Below are positions 1 to 4,948 of a stretch of 7,387 nt of DNA, piece by piece; the stretch's first letter is position 1; each line of letters starts with the position of its first letter. The notes under the pieces are model-generated. The model had not been told where the DNA came from. It made no database searches and was given only the letters and a program-made list of their open reading frames with translations. Both the position numbers and the translations under genes were made by a program. Source of the stretch: Helicobacteraceae bacterium (GTDB lineage: Bacteria; Campylobacterota; Campylobacteria; Campylobacterales; SZUA-545). The stretch spans positions 1 to 7,387 of the forward strand of contig JAISMA010000026.1 of the NCBI GenBank assembly GCA_031276985.1, in the 5' to 3' direction.

Positions 1-474
1 GCGTTAGTTAAACGGGCGATTGTCGTTAGTAACGAAAGCGATCTGCTTAACGCTTTTGACGCTATAGGCGACGATAACGACTTAACGCAAATCGATCTGC
101 TTATCACAAACGATATAACGTTAAGTTCTCCGTTTACTATCCCTTCCGAATGGTCAAGCAAAGGGATTGTGATAGAGAATAACTCTAGCGAGTCGGAAGT
201 AACTATTACGGGATTTAGCGTAGGCGCAGGAGGCGCTACGCTAAAAGGCGTAATCGTAGAGGCGCTACCGCCTCCTCCTCTACCGCAATCCGTACATATT
301 AATGCTATAACGGCAGGATATGATCACTCGCATGCTTTATCGATTGACGGCAAGGTTTATGCGACAGGACGTAACCACTTCGGTCGGCTAGGCTTGGGCG
401 ATAGCGGAGAGGGAACGGAGCGCAACATTTTTACGCTCGTCCCTTCGCTTAACGGCGTAAATGTTAAGCCATAG
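1..474 (+). CDS. RCC1-repeat protein, 5'-partial, upstream part of a frameshifted gene
   Basis: The frame is open from the first base, so the true start lies left of the window; it ends at a TAG at 472-474. The first ~85 visible residues are rich in beta-strand-like segments (DLLITNDITLSSPFTIP, then GIVIENNSSESEVTITG), reminiscent of a beta-helix or adhesin-like domain. A proline-rich linker (PPPPLP) follows, then one RCC1-type repeat (AGYDHSHALSIDGKVYATG, then RLGLGD). RCC1 repeats form beta-propeller blades, usually seven per propeller, and bind proteins; in bacteria they are common in large secreted or surface proteins. The frame stops right after the first repeat because about one base is missing near 465-471. 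The expected continuation (V-T/A-A-I-A-N-G-D-Y-H-S) resumes immediately in frame 3. This is therefore the upstream half of a broken gene, unless the shift is a sequencing error. The ligand is unknown. Confidence 0.75.
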   Translation, partial: ALVKRAIVVSNESDLLNAFDAIGDDNDLTQIDLLITNDITLSSPFTIPSEWSSKGIVIENNSSESEVTITGFSVGAGGATLKGVIVEALPPPPLPQSVHINAITAGYDHSHALSIDGKVYATGRNHFGRLGLGDSGEGTERNIFTLVPSLNGVNVKP

Positions 475-929
475 CCAACGGCGACTATCACTCCTTAGCC
501 CTTTCCGACAACGGCAAGGTCTACGCGACTGGTTCGAACGCCTTTGGAGAACTTGGTTTGGGCGATACGACCGATCGCGACGTCTTTACGCTTGTTTCAT
601 CGCTTAACGACAAAAACGTTACCGCTATATCTGCAAGTTCTCACTCCTTCGCTATTGATAGCGACGGCAAGGTTTACGCTACGGGGCATAACTCCAGAGG
701 CGCTCTTGGCTTAGGCGATAGCGGATATGAAAATAACCGCTTCTCTTTTACGCCCGTGCCTTCGCTTAACGACAAAAACGTTACCGCCGTAGTTGCCGGT
801 AGCGGTTATTCATTTACTCTTGATAACAACGGCAAAATTTACGCGACTGGCGTGAATGGAGCCGGTCAGCTTGGTTTGGGCGATACGACCGATCGGAGTG
901 TATTTACGCCCGTAACCGTGCTTGACGAG
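295..929 (+). repeat. Four tandem RCC1-type coding repeats (~150-162 bp period)
   Basis: The repeats run roughly 295-465, 471-620, 621-782 and 783-929. DNA identity between them is high in places. A 26-bp run beginning at 552 (LGLGDTTDR codons) recurs exactly at 870, 318 bp away, which is two repeat units. A run of about 26 bp beginning at 600 (SLNDKNVTA codons) recurs at 762, 162 bp away. Identity at the nucleotide level beyond what the protein requires points to recent duplication or gene conversion between blades. The frameshift falls at the boundary between repeats 1 and 2. Confidence 0.8.
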
Positions 930-932
930 TGA
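471..932 (+). pseudogene. RCC1-repeat protein, downstream part after the frameshift
   Basis: From 471 the frame encodes IANGDYHSLALSDNGKVYATG and two further full RCC1-type repeats, ending LDE-TGA at 930-932. There are three repeats here and four with the upstream fragment, each about 50-54 residues, built as GxxHSxALxxxGKVYATGxNxxGxLGLGD followed by FTxVxSLNxxNVTA. No credible initiation site is visible; the first alternative start is a TTG at 558 inside a repeat, with no Shine-Dalgarno sequence. This is best read as the 3' part of the gene that starts left of the window. Four blades do not make a usual seven-blade propeller, so more blades may lie upstream or the family may be degenerate. 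A perfect hairpin at 963-990 follows. What is certain is the repeat family; the biological role is not. Confidence 0.7.
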
Positions 933-962
933 GTGGACGCTTCGTCGCAACGCTAAAGCAAA

Positions 963-990
963 ACGCGCTAACGATATTCCGTTAGCGCGT
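963..990. terminator. Perfect 11-bp hairpin downstream of the RCC1 gene
   Basis: The arms ACGCGCTAACG (963-973) and CGTTAGCGCGT (980-990) are exact reverse complements around a 6-base loop. It lies 31 bp after the RCC1 stop codon. On the plus strand the hairpin is followed by CTCGTTGG rather than a clean T run. On the minus strand it is followed by TTTTGCTTT, so as an intrinsic terminator it looks better for leftward transcription. It could serve both ways or act mainly as a 3'-end stabiliser. Confidence 0.55.
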
Positions 991-1094
991 CTCGTTGGTA
1001 AACGGGCGGTTTGAGTTATCGCTACAATCGCCTAACATTGCGGTTGTCGCTTAACGCTTTCGCGCAACTTATCGGCGATTATCTTAAACGCTAG

Positions 1095-1116
1095 ATTCTG
1101 CGACTTCGCGCAGAAT
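1095..1116. repeat. REP-like hairpin unit, leftward copy
   Basis: ATTCTGCG (1095-1102) and CGCAGAAT (1109-1116) form a perfect 8-bp stem around ACTTCG. It is followed by GACG; read on the minus strand it is CGTCATTCTGCGCGAAGTCG. The pattern GTCATTCTGxGCGAAGxxxAGAATC is a familiar dispersed intergenic repeat type in many bacterial genomes. Whether it is multicopy in this genome cannot be seen from one window. Confidence 0.45.
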
Positions 1117-1229
1117 GACGGGAAAAAGGCATAGGAATAACGATCCGCGAAGGCGATTACAAAAACGTTCCGAGCGCGATTTAACGCTTATGAAATTTTA
1201 GATTGTCCTTTGCGCCTTGTTCCTCAAGG

Positions 1230-1253
1230 GTCATACCTGCGTAGCGAGTGGCG
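1230..1253. repeat. REP-like unit, rightward copy
   Basis: GTCATACCTGCGTAGCGAG begins at 1230 on the plus strand. It shares the GTCAT head and the GCG-AGCGA core with the unit at 1095-1116 but is in the opposite orientation, so the two face each other about 115 bp apart. The similarity is short, so relatedness is an inference. Confidence 0.3.
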
Positions 1254-1392
1254 CTTTGAATTTTAATTCCTCGCGGGCTTGAATTATAAAGCGTTTCAGA
1301 GCAAAAAAGCGCGGAGGAGAGCAAAAGGTTATTTAGAAATTTGCGATTATGACGATAGTTACGGCTAATTACCGCGTAAAAAGGATGTTGCA

Positions 1393-1902
1393 ATGTCGTT
1401 TCATAAAACCCTTCTTTGTCTTTCGGTCTTGGCGTTAAGCGCCGCGGCAAACGAGCCGATCGCGACGGAAAGCGTCGAAACCGCCAACCCAAATCAAGCC
1501 GCCTACGAGGAGAGGCAGCAAGAGGAAGGGCGCCAAAGCGATCTTATTATCCCCAACGCGCCAATCTTGAAGCCCACGAATATCATAACTATCCGCGCAA
1601 TCGGCATGGGCGTAGCCAAAGATGGCGTTATTAACAAGGGGCAACAAATGGCGCTGGCAAAACGCGCCGCCATTTTGGACGGCTATCGTCAGCTTGGCGA
1701 AAAACTGCATGGCATAAAGATTAACGGGCGCGATTCGGTAAAAGACGCGGTTCTTGCGCGATCTGAAATTCGCGCCGAAGTTTATAGCGTGATTCGCGGC
1801 GCGGAGGTTTTGGAAACGATCTGGGACAACGGCTTGTGTCAGGTTGAAATGGAGGTCAAAATCGACGGGCGCAGGTGGTATAAAAGACTCGCCGCTAGAT
1901 AA
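1393..1902 (+). CDS. Secreted LPP20-domain protein
   Basis: A 169-residue protein with an N-terminal signal peptide (residues 1-19, basic start then LLCLSVLALSAAA, cleavage likely after AAA). A polar, Gln/Glu-rich stretch follows (~20-55), then an LPP20-type domain at ~65-157. Diagnostic parts are IRAIGMGVA, the helix MALAKRAAILDGYRQLGEKLHGI, VYSVIRGAEVLE and the closing VEMEVKID strand. LPP20 family members in Campylobacterota are envelope proteins, often lipoproteins, and related folds occur in flagellar FlgO/FlgT proteins. Here the usual lipobox cysteine is absent after the signal peptide (the only nearby Cys is inside the hydrophobic core), so I infer a soluble periplasmic protein. The ATG at 1393 is supported by AAAAAGGA 7 bases upstream. 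It ends 5 bp from the stop of the convergent yifB gene. Exact function unknown. Confidence 0.75.
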   Translation: MSFHKTLLCLSVLALSAAANEPIATESVETANPNQAAYEERQQEEGRQSDLIIPNAPILKPTNIITIRAIGMGVAKDGVINKGQQMALAKRAAILDGYRQLGEKLHGIKINGRDSVKDAVLARSEIRAEVYSVIRGAEVLETIWDNGLCQVEMEVKIDGRRWYKRLAAR

Positions 1903-1907
1903 TCGCG

Positions 1908-3449
1908 TCAGCGTTTTCTAAACGATAGCGCCTCTAAAAGTTGCCGTTTGCCAATCGTCCCTTGCTCGTCCAAATCGGCGATCGTGCGGGCGACGCGGCG
2001 CATTTTGCCAACGACGCGGTGCGACAGAGCGAATTTTTCGGCGGCAAGCAAAAGCGTCTCTTCGGCTTCGCGATCCAAAACGCAATAACGCTCGGTGTCC
2101 GCGTCGTTTAGTTTGCCGTTCAACTGCGTTTGCCCGCGCTTTTTTTGCATAACAAACGCCGTTAGCGTTTGCGATCGCATCTGCGCGCTCGTTATGTCTT
2201 TCTCGGCGCTTATGTCGCCATCGGAAGTTTGCGCGAACAGATCGACGCGATCCAAAAACGGATCGCTTAAACGCGCCTGATAGCGATCGATCTCAATTTG
2301 CGAACAACGGCACTCGCGGGTTTTGCTGTAGAGATTTCCGCACGGACACGGATTCATAGCGGCGGCGAACAAAAAACGGGTTTCATAAACGATCTTGCTA
2401 TTGACGCGGGAGATAAGCAGGCGATGATCTTCCAGCGGCTCGCGCAACGCTTCCAAAATAGCCTTTGAAAAGTGCGGCAACTCGTCAAAAAACAAAATGC
2501 CGCCGTTTGCCAGCGCCGTTTCGCCCATTTTTGACTCCTTGCTTCCGCCGCCGAAAATGCTACTTCGCGTGGCGGTATGGTGCGGGCTTCTTAGCGGGCG
2601 CGTCGCCTTGAAACTCGGCGTTTTGCCTTCCAAACTCTCCAGCGAGGCGATATTTAGCAACTCGGTTAGGCTAACGGGCGGCAGTATTCCAGCCATTCGC
2701 TTGACGATCATGCTTTTGCCCGTGCCGGGCGCGCCGCTAAACAAGACGTTGTGAAAACCCGCGGCGGCGATCAGCGCGGCGCGTTTTGCCTGCTTTTGAC
2801 CGCGAACTTCGGCAAAATCAAGCGTCGTTTCGTCTTCGTAGTAATACGTTTGATCGATCATAATCGTTTTGGCGCGAAGCGAAGAGCTTGTCGCGGGCGC
2901 GATCTTGTTTGAGCCGTTAAAAAAGCCGATCGCCTCGTTCAACGTTTTAACCGCGTAAGCCTCCACGCGAGGTATTCGCGCAAGCTCTTGCGCGCTGATA
3001 GGATCGGTAACGACGCGCTTTAACAGCCCCTGCGAAGCAAGCGATAAAGCAAGCGCGAAGATCGCGGGCGACGGTCTGGTTTGCCCGTCCAAACCAAGCT
3101 CGGCGAAGCAGAAAAAATCGCCGAAATCGATCGGCTTGTTTTGCAGCGCGATCAAAAGCGCGATCGGCAGATCCATTTGCGAACCGCTTTTTTTTAGATC
3201 GCTTGGACTTAGATTGACGGTGATTTTTAGCGGCGGAAATTGATAGCCGCTTAACAAAAGCGCCGATTTAACGCGATCTTTGGCTTCCCTGATCGCCTCG
3301 TCCGCCAGCCCGACAATGCTAAACGACGGCAAACCGCGCGTGAAACTCGCCTCAAGCGTTACCTCGCGCGCGATCGCGCTTTCAAGCGTCGCGCTTTTTA
3401 GCCGCTTGAACTTTTTTAAGCCGTCGAAATCCAAAACGTCGTCGTTCAT
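1908..3449 (-). CDS. yifB: YifB/ComM-type Mg-chelatase-like AAA+ ATPase
   Basis: A 513-residue protein from ATG 3449, matching the usual ~500-residue length of the family. In order: the N-terminal YifB domain (RGLPSFSIVGLAD at ~38-50, KITVNLSPSDLKK at ~75-87, DLPIAL), then the AAA+ core with Walker A GAPGTGKS (239-246), RPLRSPHHTATRSS (~284-297), Walker B ILFFDELPHF (~318-327) and MNPCPCGNLY (~365-374), where cysteines 368, 370, 380 and 382 form a CxC...CxC pattern. The C-terminal helical lid ends with the typical HRVVGKMRRVARTIADL. E. coli and Vibrio ComM are helicases that promote branch migration during natural transformation; the same role is expected here by homology. A TTG at 3503 would add 18 residues (TLPKKKRDNCLIARITR after the start), but these are atypical and overlap the divergent promoter region. 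Neither start has a good ribosome binding site, so the start is uncertain. Confidence 0.93.
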   Translation of the reverse strand: MNDDVLDFDGLKKFKRLKSATLESAIAREVTLEASFTRGLPSFSIVGLADEAIREAKDRVKSALLLSGYQFPPLKITVNLSPSDLKKSGSQMDLPIALLIALQNKPIDFGDFFCFAELGLDGQTRPSPAIFALALSLASQGLLKRVVTDPISAQELARIPRVEAYAVKTLNEAIGFFNGSNKIAPATSSSLRAKTIMIDQTYYYEDETTLDFAEVRGQKQAKRAALIAAAGFHNVLFSGAPGTGKSMIVKRMAGILPPVSLTELLNIASLESLEGKTPSFKATRPLRSPHHTATRSSIFGGGSKESKMGETALANGGILFFDELPHFSKAILEALREPLEDHRLLISRVNSKIVYETRFLFAAAMNPCPCGNLYSKTRECRCSQIEIDRYQARLSDPFLDRVDLFAQTSDGDISAEKDITSAQMRSQTLTAFVMQKKRGQTQLNGKLNDADTERYCVLDREAEETLLLAAEKFALSHRVVGKMRRVARTIADLDEQGTIGKRQLLEALSFRKR

Positions 3450-3505
3450 TCGGGTAATTCTAGCGATCAAACAATTGTCGCGCTTCTTTTTCGGCAAAGT
3501 CAACC

Positions 3506-3511
3506 TATAAT
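3506..3511 (+). promoter_or_regulatory. Putative -10 box for the Card1/Can2 gene
   Basis: A perfect TATAAT lies 28 bases upstream of the GTG at 3539, in the divergent gap between yifB and the CARF gene. No convincing -35 hexamer sits 16-18 bp upstream; this is common in Campylobacterota sigma-70 promoters, which rely mostly on the -10 element. It would give a leader of about 20 bases containing AAGGA. Confidence 0.45.
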
Positions 3512-3538
3512 TACTCGATTATTCGCGAAGGATTTATT

Positions 3539-3739
3539 GTGAAAACGTTGCACATTATGCTTGCCAGCGGCGAAAATCTGCCAAACTTGATTCCAGCGAT
3601 TGCGCCGATACCCGATGATTTCGGCTTCAAAACGAACGCCGCGTTGATCGTAACCAGCGCGGATATGCGAACGCAAGCGCAAAAACTGAAGCTGGCGCTA
3701 GAACATTCAGGCGTGAAATCGACGCGGATTTTCGAATAA
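3539..3739 (+). pseudogene. Card1/Can2-type (DUF1887) protein, N-terminal CARF fragment
   Basis: The GTG at 3539 is preceded by GAAGGA and starts a 66-residue frame that ends at TAA 3737-3739. It resembles the first third of a CARF domain of the Card1/Can2 family: a short hydrophobic strand HIMLAS, then GENLPNLIPA at the position where family members carry an SxQxxPN-type motif, then strand ALIVTSADM and helix MRTQAQKLKLALEHSG. In complete proteins the CARF dimer binds cyclic tetra- or hexa-adenylate and activates the C-terminal nuclease. The second half of CARF, including the expected N-x-[TS]-G-G-[TF]-K signature, is missing. No continuation is visible in any frame after 3740. The matching nuclease end lies at 4437-4910, so I read the two pieces as one gene broken by replacement of its middle. 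The fragment alone cannot form a complete ligand pocket. Confidence 0.65.
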
Positions 3740-3825
3740 AAATGGAGAAAATGAGCGTAAAGGGGCTATTTGTGTCAGGTTTTGTCCAGAATGGGGATTA
3801 AAAGCGACCCGATCAAGAAAACGCA

Positions 3826-3868
3826 CTCTAGCGCCCGTCTTGAGGAGAAAGCAAGACGGGAGCTAGAG
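3826..3868 (-). terminator. Intrinsic terminator of the small membrane protein gene
   Basis: The arms CTCTAGCGCCCGTCTT (3826-3841) and AAGACGGGAGCTAGAG (3853-3868) pair over 16 positions with one mismatch, around an 11-base loop. Read on the minus strand the hairpin is followed within a few bases by GCGTTTTCTTG. It lies 20 bp after the stop codon of the minus-strand gene ending at 3889, the expected place for its terminator. Confidence 0.6.
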
Positions 3869-3888
3869 AGTAAATGGAAGCAAACGGG

Positions 3889-4296
3889 TTAGCGATGGGA
3901 TTTGATGAAGCAACTAGCGTTAGGGGTCTGGCGGCTACGGCTAGTGGTATCCGTTTTGGTTGCAACGCTGGAATGCGCTGGCTTTGAACGAAAATACCGA
4001 TATAAGCACCACCCAAACACAATCGCGCCAAGCGCCAAGCCTGCGCCGCCGATTACAGGGACGGTTACAAACGTCTGCGCGATCGCGATAAACGCGACTA
4101 CGAACAAACGTTTTTGCCGTCCCCTTTCAATTTCTAAACCAGGTAGCACTGAGTGTACGGGTTGCGGCGCACTACTGCCTATAGATGACGTAGGATAAAG
4201 CATATGACCATTAACGTCGTGCCACCATCCATTCGCTTCATAGGCAGGTCCGCCCACATTTCCTAATGGATTGAAGCTGTCATTAAACAAACTCAT
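3889..4296 (-). CDS. Small two-helix membrane protein, unknown function
   Basis: A 135-residue protein that I do not recognise. The ATG at 4296 is strongly supported by AAGGAGG on the minus strand, with an 8-base spacer. Residues 1-60 are polar, Gly/Asn/Trp-containing (GGPAYEANGWWHDVNGHMLYP) and precede a basic patch (GRQKR, ~59-63). Two hydrophobic helices follow at ~64-83 and ~84-102 with a very short Gly-rich turn (VIGGAG), giving a helical hairpin. The tail (~103-135) is basic and Ser/Thr-rich. Both ends would therefore lie on the same side of the membrane, probably the cytoplasm. The gene runs opposite to the CARF genes and sits exactly where the Card1/Can2 gene is interrupted. With its own promoter and terminator it forms a self-contained unit. 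It could be a passenger gene, or a small membrane-acting toxin or effector; nothing in the sequence decides this. Confidence 0.7.
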   Translation of the reverse strand: MSLFNDSFNPLGNVGGPAYEANGWWHDVNGHMLYPTSSIGSSAPQPVHSVLPGLEIERGRQKRLFVVAFIAIAQTFVTVPVIGGAGLALGAIVFGWCLYRYFRSKPAHSSVATKTDTTSRSRQTPNASCFIKSHR

Positions 4297-4319
4297 ATGT
4301 ACGTCCTCCTTAATGTTTA

Positions 4320-4325
4320 ATTATA
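4320..4325 (-). promoter_or_regulatory. Putative -10 box for the small membrane protein gene
   Basis: The minus strand reads TATAAT at 4325-4320, 23 bases before the ATG at 4296 and upstream of an AAGGAGG ribosome binding site (about 4311-4305). The flanking 4312-4385 region is clearly more AT-rich than its surroundings. No good -35 match is present at 16-18 bp. Confidence 0.5.
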
Positions 4326-4436
4326 ACCATTATTCGCTTAATTTGAACTAAAAATTAGCCAATTCTTTAGCCATTTTGCTTTTTACTTGAACCAATTAGA
4401 GAAGAAACTTTCATTGGGATTTACGCCACCCTCGCT

Positions 4437-4910
4437 TTGCTTATTCATCACTTCGCGCATCAAGCCAATGGATCGCCCGCCCACTATCTGTGCGGCGGGT
4501 GGCTAGAAGAGTGGTGTTGGATCGCGGGCAAGGAATTGGAAAATGGCGAGGCGTACAAACGCTTGGAAAGCGATCGCTGGGATGTTAGCCGCAAGATCGA
4601 GCCGTTTGCGGCATTGAACAAAGATGATCCTCCAAACGAGCTTGACGCGGTTTATATTCATCGAAATCGTATGCTGCTGATTGAATGTAAAACGGGCGCT
4701 ATGGATCAGAATACTCTCTACAAATTGGAAGTGATAAGTCGGCAATTTGGCGGGCGACTGAACGCCAAGTGGCTACTCACAATGCGCGACATTCAACCTG
4801 ACACGACAACATGGAAACGCGCCAAGCTATATGGCATCGAAATTATTGGTCCGAAAGAAATCGGGCAATTGAAAGAAAAAATTCGGGGCTGGATGACATG
4901 GCAAAATTAA
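4437..4910 (+). CDS. Card1/Can2-type (DUF1887) PD-(D/E)XK nuclease domain, N-terminally truncated
   Basis: From a TTG at 4437 this is 157 residues; the frame is open without a stop from 4371, and no start has a real ribosome binding site. It matches the C-terminal nuclease of Card1/Can2: YLCGGWLEEW (17-26) aligns with the family GGWxEEy motif, NELDAVYI (67-74) carries the catalytic Asp 70, LLIECKT (80-86) carries Glu 83 and Lys 85, and LYKLE...RAKLYGIEIIGP closes the domain as in the family. Complete proteins are ~370-400 residues with an N-terminal CARF domain; they are metal-dependent nucleases that nick or degrade DNA and, in some cases, RNA after binding cyclic oligoadenylate from type III CRISPR complexes. 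All core catalytic residues are present, but the CARF sensor and linker are missing. The N-terminal piece is at 3539-3739. The stop is 38 bp before the CARF-RelE gene. The piece may be a decaying remnant, or may still be made as a free domain. Confidence 0.75.
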   Translation: MLIHHFAHQANGSPAHYLCGGWLEEWCWIAGKELENGEAYKRLESDRWDVSRKIEPFAALNKDDPPNELDAVYIHRNRMLLIECKTGAMDQNTLYKLEVISRQFGGRLNAKWLLTMRDIQPDTTTWKRAKLYGIEIIGPKEIGQLKEKIRGWMTWQN

Positions 4911-4948
4911 ACTACAATACGCAACATTTTTTTGCAAAAGGAGATCGC

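Larger units (their letters stand above)
933..1392. other. Gene-free interval with REP-like units
   Basis: I see no convincing gene in these 460 bp. The interval holds the hairpin at 963-990, a weaker imperfect hairpin at about 1022-1049 (ACAATCGC paired with GCGGTTGT), and two REP-like units described separately. The 1250-1300 part is AT-rich and contains imperfect inverted repeats (AATTTTAATTC and GAATTATAAAG). The last ~70 bp must carry the leader of the LPP20-domain gene, but no clear -35/-10 pair stands out. A reading frame on the minus strand here has no ribosome binding site and reads through the repeat units, so I do not call it. Confidence 0.5.
3740..4370. other. Foreign segment replacing the middle of the Card1/Can2 gene
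   Basis: Neither strand of this ~630-bp segment encodes CARF or nuclease sequence. It contains one well-formed minus-strand gene (3889-4296) with its own promoter, ribosome binding site and terminator hairpin. The left ~85 bp (3740-3825) hold no gene I can support. The right edge is set by the last in-frame stop (TAG 4368-4370) before the nuclease frame opens. I found no convincing terminal inverted repeats, target duplication, transposase or integrase, so the route of insertion is unknown. About 200 residues (~600 bp) of the expected Card1/Can2 protein are absent, so DNA was replaced rather than simply inserted. Confidence 0.55.

Noticed and set aside
295..929. CRISPR-like array because of regular repeated blocks
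   Set aside because: The ~150-bp period is coding, codon-phased and matches RCC1 blades; there are no short direct repeats with unique spacers.
1181..1492. Open frame of 103 codons on the minus strand upstream of and into the LPP20 gene
   Set aside because: It has no ribosome binding site, overlaps the well-supported signal peptide region of the LPP20 gene, is rich in Arg/Ser, and reads through a REP-like unit; it looks like chance.
3826..3868. Integron attC site for the inserted gene
   Set aside because: The hairpin lacks recognisable GTTRRRY/RYYYAAC core sites and the gene has its own promoter, so an intrinsic terminator explains it better.
3791..3892. A 33-codon plus-strand frame (MGIKSDPIKKTHSSARLEEK...) over the hairpin
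   Set aside because: No ribosome binding site, and its helical-looking sequence is produced by the terminator arms of the opposite-strand gene.
3772..4804. GTGTCAGGTT at 3772-3781 and its inverse AACCTGACAC at 4795-4804 as insertion-element ends
   Set aside because: Ten bases is too short to stand out over 1 kb, the right copy lies within the conserved nuclease domain, and no transposase is present.
4811..4948. Longer N-terminus for the CARF-RelE protein from ATG 4811 or 4898
   Set aside because: It would overlap the nuclease coding sequence and add residues not expected before the family's opening strand; GTG 4949 has a good ribosome binding site.
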